64,000 bases of DNA from Vibrio mytili (GTDB lineage: Bacteria > Pseudomonadota > Gammaproteobacteria > Enterobacterales > Vibrionaceae). The position numbers were made by a program, and so were the translations under genes. The notes beneath the pieces were generated by a model that ran no database searches, was not told where the DNA came from, and worked only from the letters and a program-made list of their open reading frames with translations. The DNA lies in assembly GCF_000830505.1 (NCBI RefSeq), contig NZ_JXOK01000010.1, forward strand, positions 19,794 to 83,793, read 5' to 3'. The number at the start of each line of letters is the position of its first letter. The stretch's first letter is position 1. Of the stretch, positions 1 through 8,866 are shown one piece after another.

Positions 1-2
1 GG

Positions 3-1400
3 GTAGAACAAGAATATGTTGATGGAGCTAAAGAAATTTATAAAGAGCAGCCCGCAGCACAAGGAATGGTTGCGTATGGACTAAATCAATATTGGACCGC
101 ATCTCTTTGGGGAGAGTGGTTAGAAGAAGAGCAACAGTTTGGTTTGCTACAAAACGTGGCACTAGGTAACAGTTTTGTCACTTTGGATCTCAGTACAACC
201 CAAAATATGAACTCCGACTCGTATAAAGCTCTGACTTCCCTTTACTATCCCGACGTTTTATTTGGATTTTTGAAAGACATAAACCTTTCTCATAGTTATA
301 ACCAATATTATTGGTCAAATGGAGGAGCCACGACGGACCAAAACCTCGGGTTTTCAACAGCCATTTACACGCCATCGGATTTTGGGTATTTATCATTTAG
401 CTCGGGGATTCGTTGGCGAGGAAACGCACACCAGCGCACTTATGCATCGATAAATTCCAGTTACCGTTTATTCAGTTCGTTGCGTGCAAGTCTCAACCTT
501 CGTTGGGAAGACTCGGATGATGAACCCAATCAGTATAGCGCCTATCTTTCATTTTCGATGCCGCTTGGCTCCAGCGACTATAGCGTCGACTATACGACAC
601 GCTACAACACAGAAGAAGACGAAATAGAATCTTCACTTTCGGCAAGTCGTTATGATATCGACAACTATTGGCGCGCTTCAGTCAACTTTGTTGATAAAGA
701 ATACGATAGTGCTTCCCTGTCGTATCGAAATCGACATCCTAGAGCTAACTCGACTGTTAGATTGACATCCAGTAGGGAAACCTCAGGTGACCCGCTCAGA
801 ACAATGGAGGTTGGTGTAGAAACAGGCATCGCTTGGGCTGGAAGCAATGTTACCGTCACATCTCCTGTCAACAGTGGTTTTGCATTGGTCAGTTTATCAG
901 AAGAATTTGAAAACTATGCGTTGACAAGAGACAAATACAACAGAGTCAAAATCGTTCCCAAGGAAGAAGCTTCTTCAAGCACGATACTTGTTCCTGTGTA
1001 CAACAATTCGCAACGTTTAATAAAAGTCAATTCAGAGAACCTAGACTTCAATGAAGAGCTCAAAGCGCAGAGGTATTCAGCATCTTCTGGTCTACGACAA
1101 GGTTCAGAGATTGTTCTTGATAAATTGTCTGGCTTCTTCGTGACAGGGCTGTTAGTCAACGATAAGTCACAACCATTAATTGATGTCGTCGGCGAGCTAT
1201 CTTCCCCATCAAGTAATGAAGCTTACCCTTTCTATACTGATGATTTTGGTCAGTTTGAGCTTGATATGGTTCCTGAAGGACAATACCTATTGAGCTTATA
1301 CGGAGTTGACCATCTTCCTTATAAAGTCAATATACGAGAGAGTATGGCGCAAGAGGGCATCTTCATTGAACTGAACGAAATTCAGCTCCGTCATCAGTAA
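3..1400 (+). CDS. Fimbrial outer-membrane usher-like protein, C-terminal part (5' end outside window)
   Basis: The frame is open from the first bases of the window, so the start lies upstream and only about 465 C-terminal residues are seen. The first 250 residues are rich in alternating aromatic/polar beta strands (many Tyr, Ser, Trp), as in the barrel of chaperone-usher pathway ushers. The last 150 residues resemble the small C-terminal beta-sandwich domains that follow the barrel. The absence of a clear classical PapC/FimD signature suggests the CS1/TcfC-like branch, but this is inference. Ushers sit in the outer membrane and export and assemble pilin subunits. No chaperone or pilin gene follows on this side, so the rest of the operon should be upstream. 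Another large outer-membrane barrel protein is the main alternative. Confidence 0.55.
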   Translation, partial: VEQEYVDGAKEIYKEQPAAQGMVAYGLNQYWTASLWGEWLEEEQQFGLLQNVALGNSFVTLDLSTTQNMNSDSYKALTSLYYPDVLFGFLKDINLSHSYNQYYWSNGGATTDQNLGFSTAIYTPSDFGYLSFSSGIRWRGNAHQRTYASINSSYRLFSSLRASLNLRWEDSDDEPNQYSAYLSFSMPLGSSDYSVDYTTRYNTEEDEIESSLSASRYDIDNYWRASVNFVDKEYDSASLSYRNRHPRANSTVRLTSSRETSGDPLRTMEVGVETGIAWAGSNVTVTSPVNSGFALVSLSEEFENYALTRDKYNRVKIVPKEEASSSTILVPVYNNSQRLIKVNSENLDFNEELKAQRYSASSGLRQGSEIVLDKLSGFFVTGLLVNDKSQPLIDVVGELSSPSSNEAYPFYTDDFGQFELDMVPEGQYLLSLYGVDHLPYKVNIRESMAQEGIFIELNEIQLRHQ

Positions 1401-1504
1401 GAAGTATAGAAGCTCCCCGAGCTTCTAAAACTAAGACGTTAGGGGGGGAAATGATAGTGTTTGACTGAAAAGTTTGACGCTTGTTGTTTTGGATTCCGTC
1501 GACT

Positions 1505-1541
1505 AAAAAGTTTTTAGGACCCTAAAACCTAGGATCCTAAA
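1505..1541 (-). terminator. Rho-independent terminator of mgsA
   Basis: On the minus strand a 12-bp stem (plus-strand arms 1513-1524 and 1530-1541, one mismatch) with a 5-nt loop is followed by a T-rich run. It lies 12-48 nt after the mgsA stop codon. Confidence 0.75.
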
Positions 1542-1552
1542 CCTTTACTGTT

Positions 1553-2008
1553 CTATGTTCTTTCCGCTAAGTAGGCTTCGTAATCCGGCACTTCAATATC
1601 GACTTCTTGTTGGATCAATGGTGAGTTAAACAAGAACTTGGCGGTTGCGCGGTTAGTCGCGACTGGAATATTCCATACGCTCGCAATACGAAGTAGGGCT
1701 TTTACGTCTGGATCATGAGGAACGGCATTGAGTGGATCCCAGAAAAAGATAAGCACGTCAATTTTTCCTTCAGAGATCAGAGCGCCAAGTTGTTGGTCGC
1801 CGCCCATTGGGCCACTGATCATGCTTTTTATCGCCAAGCCTGTCTCTTTGCTTAGCATGTGACCAGTTGTCCCTGTCGCGTACAAAAAATGCCCCTGAAG
1901 CTTTTCTTTGTTCTCTTTCACCCAACGAAGTAGCTCCGGTTTATAGTTGTCGTGGGCGACTAACGCGATGTGTTTATTTGCAGGCATGGTACGAGTTGTT
2001 TTTTGCAT
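1553..2008 (-). CDS. mgsA: Methylglyoxal synthase
   Basis: Cytosolic enzyme that converts dihydroxyacetone phosphate to methylglyoxal plus phosphate, a bypass of lower glycolysis used when phosphate is short or sugar phosphates build up. The 151-residue length and motifs match the family closely: the HIALVAHD segment with His19 and Asp20, the GPMGGDQQ loop carrying the catalytic Asp near residue 71, and [16 protein letters not shown] with His98 and Asp101. An in-frame TTG lies directly upstream of the ATG; I chose the ATG (first residues MQKTTR), which gives the usual family length. It is monocistronic, with its own terminator downstream. Confidence 0.96.
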   Translation of the reverse strand: MQKTTRTMPANKHIALVAHDNYKPELLRWVKENKEKLQGHFLYATGTTGHMLSKETGLAIKSMISGPMGGDQQLGALISEGKIDVLIFFWDPLNAVPHDPDVKALLRIASVWNIPVATNRATAKFLFNSPLIQQEVDIEVPDYEAYLAERT

Positions 2009-2065
2009 CAAGTTATTTCCAGTTATTCGTTTTTATCTGAAGTTATCAAACACTTTTTTTCTTCA

Positions 2066-3121
2066 TCAATCAACAGGATTTACGCTGAAAGTTGGTCGAT
2101 ATGCGGATGGAGATAACGATTCTTCAATCGTGTCGGTGTGAAGAGTATTTGGTGTTAGCGGAGAAATCTTGGGGACCGCTTTTTTATCATAGGGTTGGCT
2201 GCGCAAATAATGCATCGCCTGAGTTACTACGAGGCGACCTTGTAGAACCATCTTGTCTGTCGCAGCGAAAAGCACTTTTTTTCGCAATAATCCACGGTAA
2301 ACACCATGACTCAGGTAAACGGACACCAGTCCAAGCTGATTGCTCTTGTTCGCATGACGAACCTCGCTGATAGCGGCTTCTATAGCAACAGCGCTGCCTA
2401 CAATATATTGAGCATTGCCTGAATCAATGACGCGTTGGACTAGATTACGTTGTAACTCTTTATCATTGTCTGCCCAGTAGGACTCAACGATATGAACGTC
2501 GCTGCCCTTTAGTGCGGCATAAAGGCCGGCTGCAACCGGCTTAGTTCCACCGCGAGTTCGAGGGCCGAGGAGTAAAGCGACATTGGTTTCTCCTGAACCT
2601 TTTGGGTGTTTATTAGCCAAATACTTACCAGCTTCAAACCCCATCCAATACCAATCAACGCCTACCGTTCCTTTGAGCAGATGCGCTTGCTTTTCGTCTA
2701 GGTTGAGTTGGTTTACTAGCGCAAAAACGGGCGTCTCACCTACCCAATGATCCAAGTTATGCTGATAAGCGTCAGGATCGACCGTACCGAGAATAATAGC
2801 ATCTGCTCCCCACTCAACACAGGTTGCGAGCTGCTTTTCTTGTCGAGCTTTGTTTGGGTAACCACCAGATTCTAAGACTCTCAAGCTAACATTGTGCTTT
2901 TTTGCTTCCGTCACCATTCCATAGTTAACGGATAACCAATATGAGTCTTTTAAGTGAGGATAAATCGCACAGATTCGCTCTTTGTGGCTTGACTCTTCTG
3001 CTACGGCTATCGTCGTGAATACGGGGCCGAGTATAAAAGCACATAGCGTCAATCGCTTAACAAAGGAATGCGCGTATAAAAAGAAGGTATTGATAAGCAT
3101 AGAGTAAAGTTGATTAACCAT
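2066..3121 (-). CDS. torT: Periplasmic TMAO-sensing protein TorT
   Basis: Periplasmic substrate-binding protein of the LacI/RbsB fold that binds trimethylamine N-oxide and presents it to the sensor kinase TorS. The N-terminal ~40 residues hold a hydrophobic signal segment ending near AVAEES. The mature part starts with a CAIYPHLKDSYW strand and has the NVALLLGPRTRGG hinge region typical of TorT. No clear ribosome site precedes the Met at 3121; starts at Met8 or inside the signal segment are possible. Neither torS nor torR nor torCA lies in the window, so this torT is separated from its expected partners here. It precedes mgsA on the same strand with only 57 nt between them, though co-transcription is uncertain. 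Confidence 0.88.
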   Translation of the reverse strand: MVNQLYSMLINTFFLYAHSFVKRLTLCAFILGPVFTTIAVAEESSHKERICAIYPHLKDSYWLSVNYGMVTEAKKHNVSLRVLESGGYPNKARQEKQLATCVEWGADAIILGTVDPDAYQHNLDHWVGETPVFALVNQLNLDEKQAHLLKGTVGVDWYWMGFEAGKYLANKHPKGSGETNVALLLGPRTRGGTKPVAAGLYAALKGSDVHIVESYWADNDKELQRNLVQRVIDSGNAQYIVGSAVAIEAAISEVRHANKSNQLGLVSVYLSHGVYRGLLRKKVLFAATDKMVLQGRLVVTQAMHYLRSQPYDKKAVPKISPLTPNTLHTDTIEESLSPSAYRPTFSVNPVD

Positions 3122-3130
3122 TACGGCTGT

Positions 3131-3156
3131 ATACTGGGTAGTATATACCCAAATCG
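3131..3156. repeat. Short TACCC-type inverted repeat
   Basis: TGGGTA-gtata-TACCCA hairpin just upstream of torT, of the same TACCC/GGGTA family as the other intergenic palindromes in this window. The role is unknown; it may be a truncated repeat copy. Confidence 0.4.
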
Positions 3157-3309
3157 CTGTAATATGTAGAAACTAGAACATCGCTAGTCGACACTGGATT
3201 TCAACTTCTAAAGACAGGTAGTATGATAGTCCTTGAACATACATTCAGTTGGATAACGGTGATGTCACCCGAGTTCCAGATCCGAAATGAGTACAGAGGG
3301 CCCTAGTTT

Positions 3310-4449
3310 ATGGCTAATATATGCTGGAATGATTTTCGTCAAACGCTGCATCAATTTCCTGAGTTGTCTAATCAAGAGTGTGCAACCGCGCAACGTATCG
3401 TTGAGCAATTTTCTCAATTCTCTCCAGATAGGGTGATGACTGGGCTCGGTGGGCATGGTATTGCATTCGTTTATCAAGGCATGAGTCCGGGCCCGACCAC
3501 ATTAATTCGATGTGAGCTTGATGCTTTACCCATCGAAGAAACAAATACTTTCGCTCATCGCTCTGTCCACCAAGGAGTATCACATAAATGTGGGCACGAT
3601 GGACATATGGCGATTGTATCATCGTTGGGGGAGTTTCTGAGTACGCAGCGACCAGAAAAAGGGCGGGTTGTACTTGCTTTTCAGCCTGCTGAAGAGACTG
3701 GTGAAGGGGCAATTAATATGGTGAATGCCCCCGAGTTCTCTGAACTTATGCCTGATTTCGCTTTTGCTCTGCACAATTACCCTAGTTTGCCCTTGGGGCA
3801 TGTAGCCGTTAAAGCAGGCCCTTTCAATTGCGCTTCTCGTGGACTGGTCATTCGTTTGATGGGCAAAACCTCCCACGCTGCACATCCAGAAAACGGCATC
3901 AGCCCTGCTATAGCAATGTGCGATATTATTAAGGAATTGAATGTGTTGCCGGGCACTCTCGATGAGCGGTGCTGGGTCACCGTCATTCATGCCAAATTGG
4001 GTGAAGTGGCGTTTGGTACCGCACCTGGAGAGGCGGTGGTGATGGCAACACTGCGAAGCGAAAGTAACGGTGCAATGGAAACCTTGGTTGAAGCTGCAAC
4101 CGCTTTAGCGAAAGAAAGCGCAGAACGTCATGGTTTGAGTTGGGATCTTGAGTGGCAGGATGTTTTCCAAGCTAGTGTGAATTCAGAGTTAGGCTGTGAA
4201 CTGGTTGTACAAGCCTGCCAGGATACTAACACGCCTTGCACGATACTCGATGAGCCGATGCGTTGGTCAGAAGATTTTGGGCAGTTTACCGCTGTGGCGA
4301 AGCAAGGCGCGATGTTTGTTCTCGGCTCGGGTCAGAATAGCCCGCAGTTACACAACCCGGATTATGATTTTCCTGATGAACTCACTCCGGTAGGGCGAGC
4401 AATATTCGCTAGTCTTATTGAAAAGATTAATGGTGTCGTCGATACTTGA
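3310..4449 (+). CDS. M20 family metallo-amidohydrolase (hippurate hydrolase/IAA-amino-acid hydrolase-like)
   Basis: A 379-residue M20D-type zinc/manganese hydrolase that removes an acyl or amide group from N-substituted amino acids. Metal-site segments are visible: HKCGHDGHMA near residue 95 (Cys and His ligands), the general-base pair in QPAEETGEGA near 125, and HNYPSLPLG near 155, followed by the lid-domain motif GKTSHAAHPENGISPA. The short N-terminus begins directly with the FRQTLHQFPELSNQE helix typical of the family. It starts 188 nt from the divergent torT gene and stands alone. The substrate cannot be told from sequence. A role as the deacetylase for the N-acetyl-glutamate made by the D-amino-acid module 10 kb away is only a speculation. 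Confidence 0.85.
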   Translation: MANICWNDFRQTLHQFPELSNQECATAQRIVEQFSQFSPDRVMTGLGGHGIAFVYQGMSPGPTTLIRCELDALPIEETNTFAHRSVHQGVSHKCGHDGHMAIVSSLGEFLSTQRPEKGRVVLAFQPAEETGEGAINMVNAPEFSELMPDFAFALHNYPSLPLGHVAVKAGPFNCASRGLVIRLMGKTSHAAHPENGISPAIAMCDIIKELNVLPGTLDERCWVTVIHAKLGEVAFGTAPGEAVVMATLRSESNGAMETLVEAATALAKESAERHGLSWDLEWQDVFQASVNSELGCELVVQACQDTNTPCTILDEPMRWSEDFGQFTAVAKQGAMFVLGSGQNSPQLHNPDYDFPDELTPVGRAIFASLIEKINGVVDT

Positions 4450-4493
4450 CTGGCTACTTGGACGATAGAGTTATTGTTAAGAAAGTCGTCAGA

Positions 4494-5012
4494 TTAGTTT
4501 TGTTTGTTATACAACTGCATAGTGATAGCGCTGACATAACATTGGGGACGGCACTGCCCGCAACCATTGCATAATTCATTGTTAATTTCTGGAAGTTCGT
4601 CGGTTTGAATCGTAATGGCCGATTGAGGACAGGACGCCGCGCATTGCTGGCATTCCATTTGAAGGTAATTGTTACAGTCTTGTGCAAAGTGCGGACGCAA
4701 ATTAATATCCAATTCTACGCATGCGTTAAGTGCATCGGTGGGACAAGCATCAATACATTCGCCACATAAACTGCACTCATTATAATCCAGATTGAGTTGA
4801 GCTAGATGATCAGACAGCTCAATCACGCTATTCGAGCAAGCTTTGACACATTCTCCACAGCCATCACAAAGGCGAATAAACAGCACCTCGTCGACCGCAC
4901 GAGGTGGACGTGCGACTGAGCGAGGCGTCACTTCCTGCTGTTGCAGATCTTTGACTGGTTGTCTAAATCGACCCAAAAAACCGCGTCGACTGCTGTCTAT
5001 CTGTTCATTCAT
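4494..5012 (-). CDS. NapF-like ferredoxin-type protein with multiple [4Fe-4S] motifs
   Basis: A 172-residue iron-sulfur protein. It opens with an SSRRGFLGRF segment like that of NapF. Cys-rich motifs follow: CDGCGECVKAC (near 50), CSLCGECIDAC (near 80), a degenerate CQQCAASC (near 118) and CNGCGQCRPQC (near 147). There is no hydrophobic Tat core after the twin arginines, so it is probably cytoplasmic, as NapF is. NapF helps mature a periplasmic molybdoenzyme. Here it begins 8 nt after the DmsD-type chaperone, so both probably serve the adjacent DmsABC enzyme. The name napF is avoided because no nap genes are present. Confidence 0.8.
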   Translation of the reverse strand: MNEQIDSSRRGFLGRFRQPVKDLQQQEVTPRSVARPPRAVDEVLFIRLCDGCGECVKACSNSVIELSDHLAQLNLDYNECSLCGECIDACPTDALNACVELDINLRPHFAQDCNNYLQMECQQCAASCPQSAITIQTDELPEINNELCNGCGQCRPQCYVSAITMQLYNKQN

Positions 5013-5020
5013 CTTGTCAT

Positions 5021-5596
5021 TTATCGCTGGGTATAGAGTTTTTTCTCTGTGACGTTAATGCCGTTTTGTTTAACCACGTTTTGTAGCCAAGTTGACGCGT
5101 CGTTTGCGAGATGTTGATAAAACGTATTCGGTGCCTGCTGCTGTAACTGTTCAAGATAGGCATTGGCCCAAGGCATCAAATGCTCACCAATCAATTCAAA
5201 AGCGGCGTCTTTGTTGCCCTGTTCCAACAAATAAGCACAGGCTAATAGCATGAGCCCAAACTGATCTTCTGGCTCTCTTTGACCTGAGTCTAAACATAAA
5301 CCATGTGCCTGAAGAAAGAGTCGATATTGAACATTAGATTCCCCAAATAGCACCTGCTCTTTGTCTAAGTAGACCGATCCCCAAGGTGGGACTGGCATGG
5401 TTCCGATCCCTTCGAATAGCACGCTAAAGTCGTGCTCAAGTTGCTCAGGCGCTAAAGAAACTAGAGCGTCAAGTGTGAGCGGGCGAAGGACGTTTTCTTC
5501 GGTCAATGCGCTCACAATTTCAATCGATTCTGTTTTGCTTCGTTTTTCGTAAAACAGTGTGCCTAATAATTTTAACGTATGGATAATCATTATCAT
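5021..5596 (-). CDS. dmsD: TorD/DmsD family molybdoenzyme chaperone
   Basis: All-helical cytoplasmic chaperone that binds the Tat signal of the catalytic subunit and holds it until the molybdopterin cofactor is inserted. Family markers are the PPWGSVYLDKEQVLFG segment (near residue 75) and REPEDQFGLML (near 110), both close to E. coli DmsD. The first six codons (MIMIIH) lie inside a Fur-box-like palindrome, so initiation may be at Met3 (5590) or another weak start; a stop codon just before 5596 limits extension. It is transcribed with the NapF-like gene, divergently from dmsA, its expected client. Confidence 0.87.
   Translation of the reverse strand: MIMIIHTLKLLGTLFYEKRSKTESIEIVSALTEENVLRPLTLDALVSLAPEQLEHDFSVLFEGIGTMPVPPWGSVYLDKEQVLFGESNVQYRLFLQAHGLCLDSGQREPEDQFGLMLLACAYLLEQGNKDAAFELIGEHLMPWANAYLEQLQQQAPNTFYQHLANDASTWLQNVVKQNGINVTEKKLYTQR
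5581..5595. promoter_or_regulatory. Fur-box-like palindrome
   Basis: GGATAATCATTATCA matches the 7-1-7 Fur consensus TGATAATNATTATCA at 14 of 15 positions. It overlaps the start codon of the dmsD-type gene, 100 nt beyond the FNR box on the other side. If used, it would repress the iron-sulfur/chaperone unit when iron is plentiful. Confidence 0.6.
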
Positions 5597-5695
5597 TTCA
5601 ATAAATTAGCATTGTCGAATAATAAAATGATTGTTTCATACACGACACAAAATGCATCTAAAAATTGCCGAATTACAACTAAATTTGGTGTTGAT

Positions 5696-5709
5696 TTGAT
5701 TGGAATCAA
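5696..5709. promoter_or_regulatory. Perfect FNR box before dmsA
   Basis: TTGATTGGAATCAA matches the FNR consensus TTGAT-N4-ATCAA at every position. It lies 79 nt upstream of the dmsA start, a normal distance for an activator site at about -40. This predicts anaerobic induction of dmsABC. Confidence 0.82.
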
Positions 5710-5788
5710 TAGTGAATTGAGTCGCGATTTTCAAATTGGAGTTTTAACCCTAAAGTGTTATGTGCAAGCAATGTTAAGGCATACAATT

Positions 5789-8233
5789 ATGACAAAGAGC
5801 AAACAACAATCGGAGCTATTGAACCTGACTCGTCGTGGTTTCATCAAAGCGAGTTCCTCGGTGGCGAGCGTAGCAGCGTTAGCCAGCGGCATTAGCTTAC
5901 CATTCAAGTCCAATTCGGTCAGTGCTGCTGAACCTACTCAAAGTGAAGAAAAAGTGATTTGGAGTGCATGTACCGTAAACTGTGGATCTCGCTGCCCACT
6001 GCGGATGCATGTACAAAATGGCGAAATCAAATACGTGGAAACCGATAATACTGGTGACGATGTCTTTGGTGACAGTCCACAAGTAAGAGCCTGTCTGCGT
6101 GGGCGTTCAATGCGTCGCCGAGTCTATAATCCTGATCGACTAAAATACCCAATGAAGCGAGTAGGTAAACGCGGTGAAGGCAAGTTCAAGCGCATTAGCT
6201 GGGATGAAGCGTACGATGAAATCGCAACCACGATGCAGCGTCTTATTAAAGACTATGGTAATGATTCGATCTACCTAAACTACGGTACAGGGACGCTGGG
6301 TGGTACAGTGACTAAGTCTTGGCCGCCTGCGTCCACATTGATTGCCCGTATGATGAATTTATGCGGTGGCTACTTAAATCACTATGGAGACTATTCAACC
6401 GCACAAATCGCCGAAGGCTTAAGCCACACGTATGGTGGTTGGGCGCTGAATAACTCCTTCTCCGATCTAGCAAACGCGAAGCTGAATATCCAGTTTGGTA
6501 ATAACCCAGCGGAAACGCGGATGTCGGGTGGTGGTTTGATTCACCATTATGTCGAAAGCAAAAATAAATCCAATGTTCGCACTATCATTATTGATCCTCG
6601 TTACACCGACACCGCGGGTGGACGTGAAGATCAATGGATTCCTATTCGTCCATCTACCGACGCTGCGTTGGTCGCGGGTTTGGCACATGTGTTAATCACA
6701 GAGGATTATGTAGACCAAGCTTTCTTAGACAAATATTGTGTTGGGTACGATGAAAAAACACTGCCTGCTTCAGCACCTAAAAACAGTGACTATAAGTCTT
6801 ACATCTTAGGACTTGGCGAAGATGGCGTAGAGAAAACTCCTGCATGGGCATCAAAGATCACTGGTATTCCAGTCGACACGATCATCAAGCTTGGCCGAGA
6901 AATGGGCGCGAACAAACCGTGTGCCATTCACCAAGGCTGGGGATTGCAGCGTACGGCAAACGGTGAATTAGCGTCACGTGCAATCGCAATGTTGTCACTG
7001 CTCACAGGTTCCGTCGGCGTGTCTGGTGGTTCGACTGGTGCGCGTGAAAGTGATATCAATATTCCGTTCGTGCGCTTTCCCACCGTGCCTAACCCAGTTA
7101 AAACCTCGATTTCGATGTTCTTGTGGACAGATGCGATCTATCGCCATCACGAAATGACGGATAAAACTGATGGTGTTCGCGGTGCCGAACGTTTGGCGAA
7201 TCCAATCAAAATGATTTGGAACTACGCAGGTAACTGTCTGATTAACCAACATGCGCAGATCAACCGCACGCACGAAATCTTACAAGACGATAAAGCGTGT
7301 GAAATGATTGTGGTGATCGACAACCACATGACCTCATCAGCGAAATACGCAGACATCATCTTGCCTGATTTGACGACGTCTGAGCAAGAAGATTGGGCAA
7401 TGGACGGTAAAGCATCTAATGCGCCTTACTTTATCTATGCACAACAAGCTATCGAGCCACAGTTCGAAGCGAAAAGCATTTATGAAATGTGTTCGCAAAT
7501 CGCCAAACGAATGGGCGTGGGTGAAGCCTTTACTGAGGGCCGCACGCAACATGAGTGGATAGAACACTTGTATGCGGAGACCCGCAAGCTCGATCCGTCA
7601 CTACCAACCTTTGAAAAAATGAAAGAGTTAGGGATCTATAAGCGTCAGTATCAACGTGATTATGTTGCTTACGAAGATTTCCGCAAAGACCCAGAAGCTA
7701 ACCCGCTGACAACACCAAGCGGCAAGATAGAAATCTACTCAGAAGAACTGGCTAGACGGGCGCAAGAGTGGACACTTAAAGAAGATGAAGTGATTCACCC
7801 ATTACCAGTCTATGTTGATTCGTTTGAAGGACACAATGACCCATTGACCGACAAGTATCCATTACAACTGACGGGCTTCCACTTCAAAGCACGTTGTCAC
7901 TCAACCTACGGCAACGTTGCTTTGCTTAAAGCTGCGGCACGTCAGGAAGTCTGGATTAACCCGATTGATGCGCAAGCCCGAGGCATTAAAAATGGCGATA
8001 TGGTGAGCATCTTCAACGATCGTGGGGAAGTGCATATTCCTGCCAAAGTCACGCCACGTATATTACCGCATGTTGTCGCATTAGGAGAGGGAGCATGGTA
8101 TTCCCCAGATGGTCAGAAAATCGATCATGCAGGGTCTATCAATGTATTAACCACGCAGCGTCCGAGCCCACTAGCGAAAGGCAACCCTCAACACACCAAC
8201 TTGGTGGAAATTAAACTGGCAAATAAGGCATAA
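5789..8233 (+). CDS. dmsA: Anaerobic dimethyl sulfoxide reductase, catalytic subunit A
   Basis: Molybdopterin-guanine-dinucleotide enzyme that reduces DMSO, TMAO or related oxides at the end of an anaerobic respiratory chain. From the chosen ATG the protein has 814 residues, the E. coli DmsA length. A longer frame reaches back to 5579 but runs through the FNR box, and the AAGG 9 nt before 5789 fits a ribosome site. The Tat signal LTRRGFIKAS is near residue 13. A Cys-rich [4Fe-4S] region (CTVNCGSRCPLRM) is near 60. The GDYSTAQ segment near 205 carries the Mo-ligand serine position. It is followed by dmsB (11-nt gap) and dmsC. Substrate range cannot be predicted. Confidence 0.94.
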   Translation: MTKSKQQSELLNLTRRGFIKASSSVASVAALASGISLPFKSNSVSAAEPTQSEEKVIWSACTVNCGSRCPLRMHVQNGEIKYVETDNTGDDVFGDSPQVRACLRGRSMRRRVYNPDRLKYPMKRVGKRGEGKFKRISWDEAYDEIATTMQRLIKDYGNDSIYLNYGTGTLGGTVTKSWPPASTLIARMMNLCGGYLNHYGDYSTAQIAEGLSHTYGGWALNNSFSDLANAKLNIQFGNNPAETRMSGGGLIHHYVESKNKSNVRTIIIDPRYTDTAGGREDQWIPIRPSTDAALVAGLAHVLITEDYVDQAFLDKYCVGYDEKTLPASAPKNSDYKSYILGLGEDGVEKTPAWASKITGIPVDTIIKLGREMGANKPCAIHQGWGLQRTANGELASRAIAMLSLLTGSVGVSGGSTGARESDINIPFVRFPTVPNPVKTSISMFLWTDAIYRHHEMTDKTDGVRGAERLANPIKMIWNYAGNCLINQHAQINRTHEILQDDKACEMIVVIDNHMTSSAKYADIILPDLTTSEQEDWAMDGKASNAPYFIYAQQAIEPQFEAKSIYEMCSQIAKRMGVGEAFTEGRTQHEWIEHLYAETRKLDPSLPTFEKMKELGIYKRQYQRDYVAYEDFRKDPEANPLTTPSGKIEIYSEELARRAQEWTLKEDEVIHPLPVYVDSFEGHNDPLTDKYPLQLTGFHFKARCHSTYGNVALLKAAARQEVWINPIDAQARGIKNGDMVSIFNDRGEVHIPAKVTPRILPHVVALGEGAWYSPDGQKIDHAGSINVLTTQRPSPLAKGNPQHTNLVEIKLANKA

Positions 8234-8244
8234 GGTAGGTTGGA

Positions 8245-8865
8245 ATGAAACAATATGGCTTTTACATCGATTCAAGTAAATGCACAGGTTGTAAGACTTG
8301 CCAGCTTGCTTGTAAAGATTATCGGGACTTGGATGTGAAGCGAAACTATCGCCGTGTGTATGAATACGCAGGCGGTGGTTTTGTGCAAGATGGCGACACA
8401 TGGATTCAAAATGATGTGTTCTCTTATTATTTATCCATAGCGTGTAATCACTGCGCTGATCCTGCGTGTGTCAAAGTATGCCCGTCGGGTGCGATGCATA
8501 AACGCAAAGAAGACGGTCTTGTTGTGGTTGCGGAAGACGTTTGTATCGGTTGTCAGCACTGCGCTAACGCGTGTCCTTATGGTGCGCCTCAGTTCGATAA
8601 GGAAAAAGGGCACATGACAAAATGCGACGGTTGTTATCAACGCGTGGCTGAAGGTAAACAGCCGATGTGTGTGGAATCTTGCCCGTTACGTGCATTGGAA
8701 TTTGGTGAAATCCACGTTCTACGTGAGAAATATGGTTCGACAGCAGACGTTGCACCGTTGCCATCATCACATCTTACGTTCCCAAATATCGTGATTAAAT
8801 TGAACAAAAATGCCAAACCAACGGGTGATACCAGTGGTTACTTGGCGAACCCTCAGGAGGTGTAA
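8245..8865 (+). CDS. dmsB: Dimethyl sulfoxide reductase iron-sulfur subunit B
   Basis: A 206-residue electron-transfer subunit, the same size as E. coli DmsB. It carries four [4Fe-4S] motifs in order: CTGCKTCQLAC (near 14), CNHCADPACVKVC (near 67), CIGCQHCANAC (near 98) and CDGCYQRVAEGKQPMC-x3-C (near 126). It passes electrons from the quinol-oxidising DmsC to the molybdenum site in DmsA. The gene is tightly coupled to its neighbours: 11 nt after dmsA and 1 nt before dmsC. Confidence 0.95.
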   Translation: MKQYGFYIDSSKCTGCKTCQLACKDYRDLDVKRNYRRVYEYAGGGFVQDGDTWIQNDVFSYYLSIACNHCADPACVKVCPSGAMHKRKEDGLVVVAEDVCIGCQHCANACPYGAPQFDKEKGHMTKCDGCYQRVAEGKQPMCVESCPLRALEFGEIHVLREKYGSTADVAPLPSSHLTFPNIVIKLNKNAKPTGDTSGYLANPQEV

Positions 8866-8866
8866 G

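Noticed and set aside
5579..5788. Longer N-terminus of DmsA
   Set aside because: It would be translated through the FNR box, lacks a ribosome site and places 70 residues before the Tat motif.
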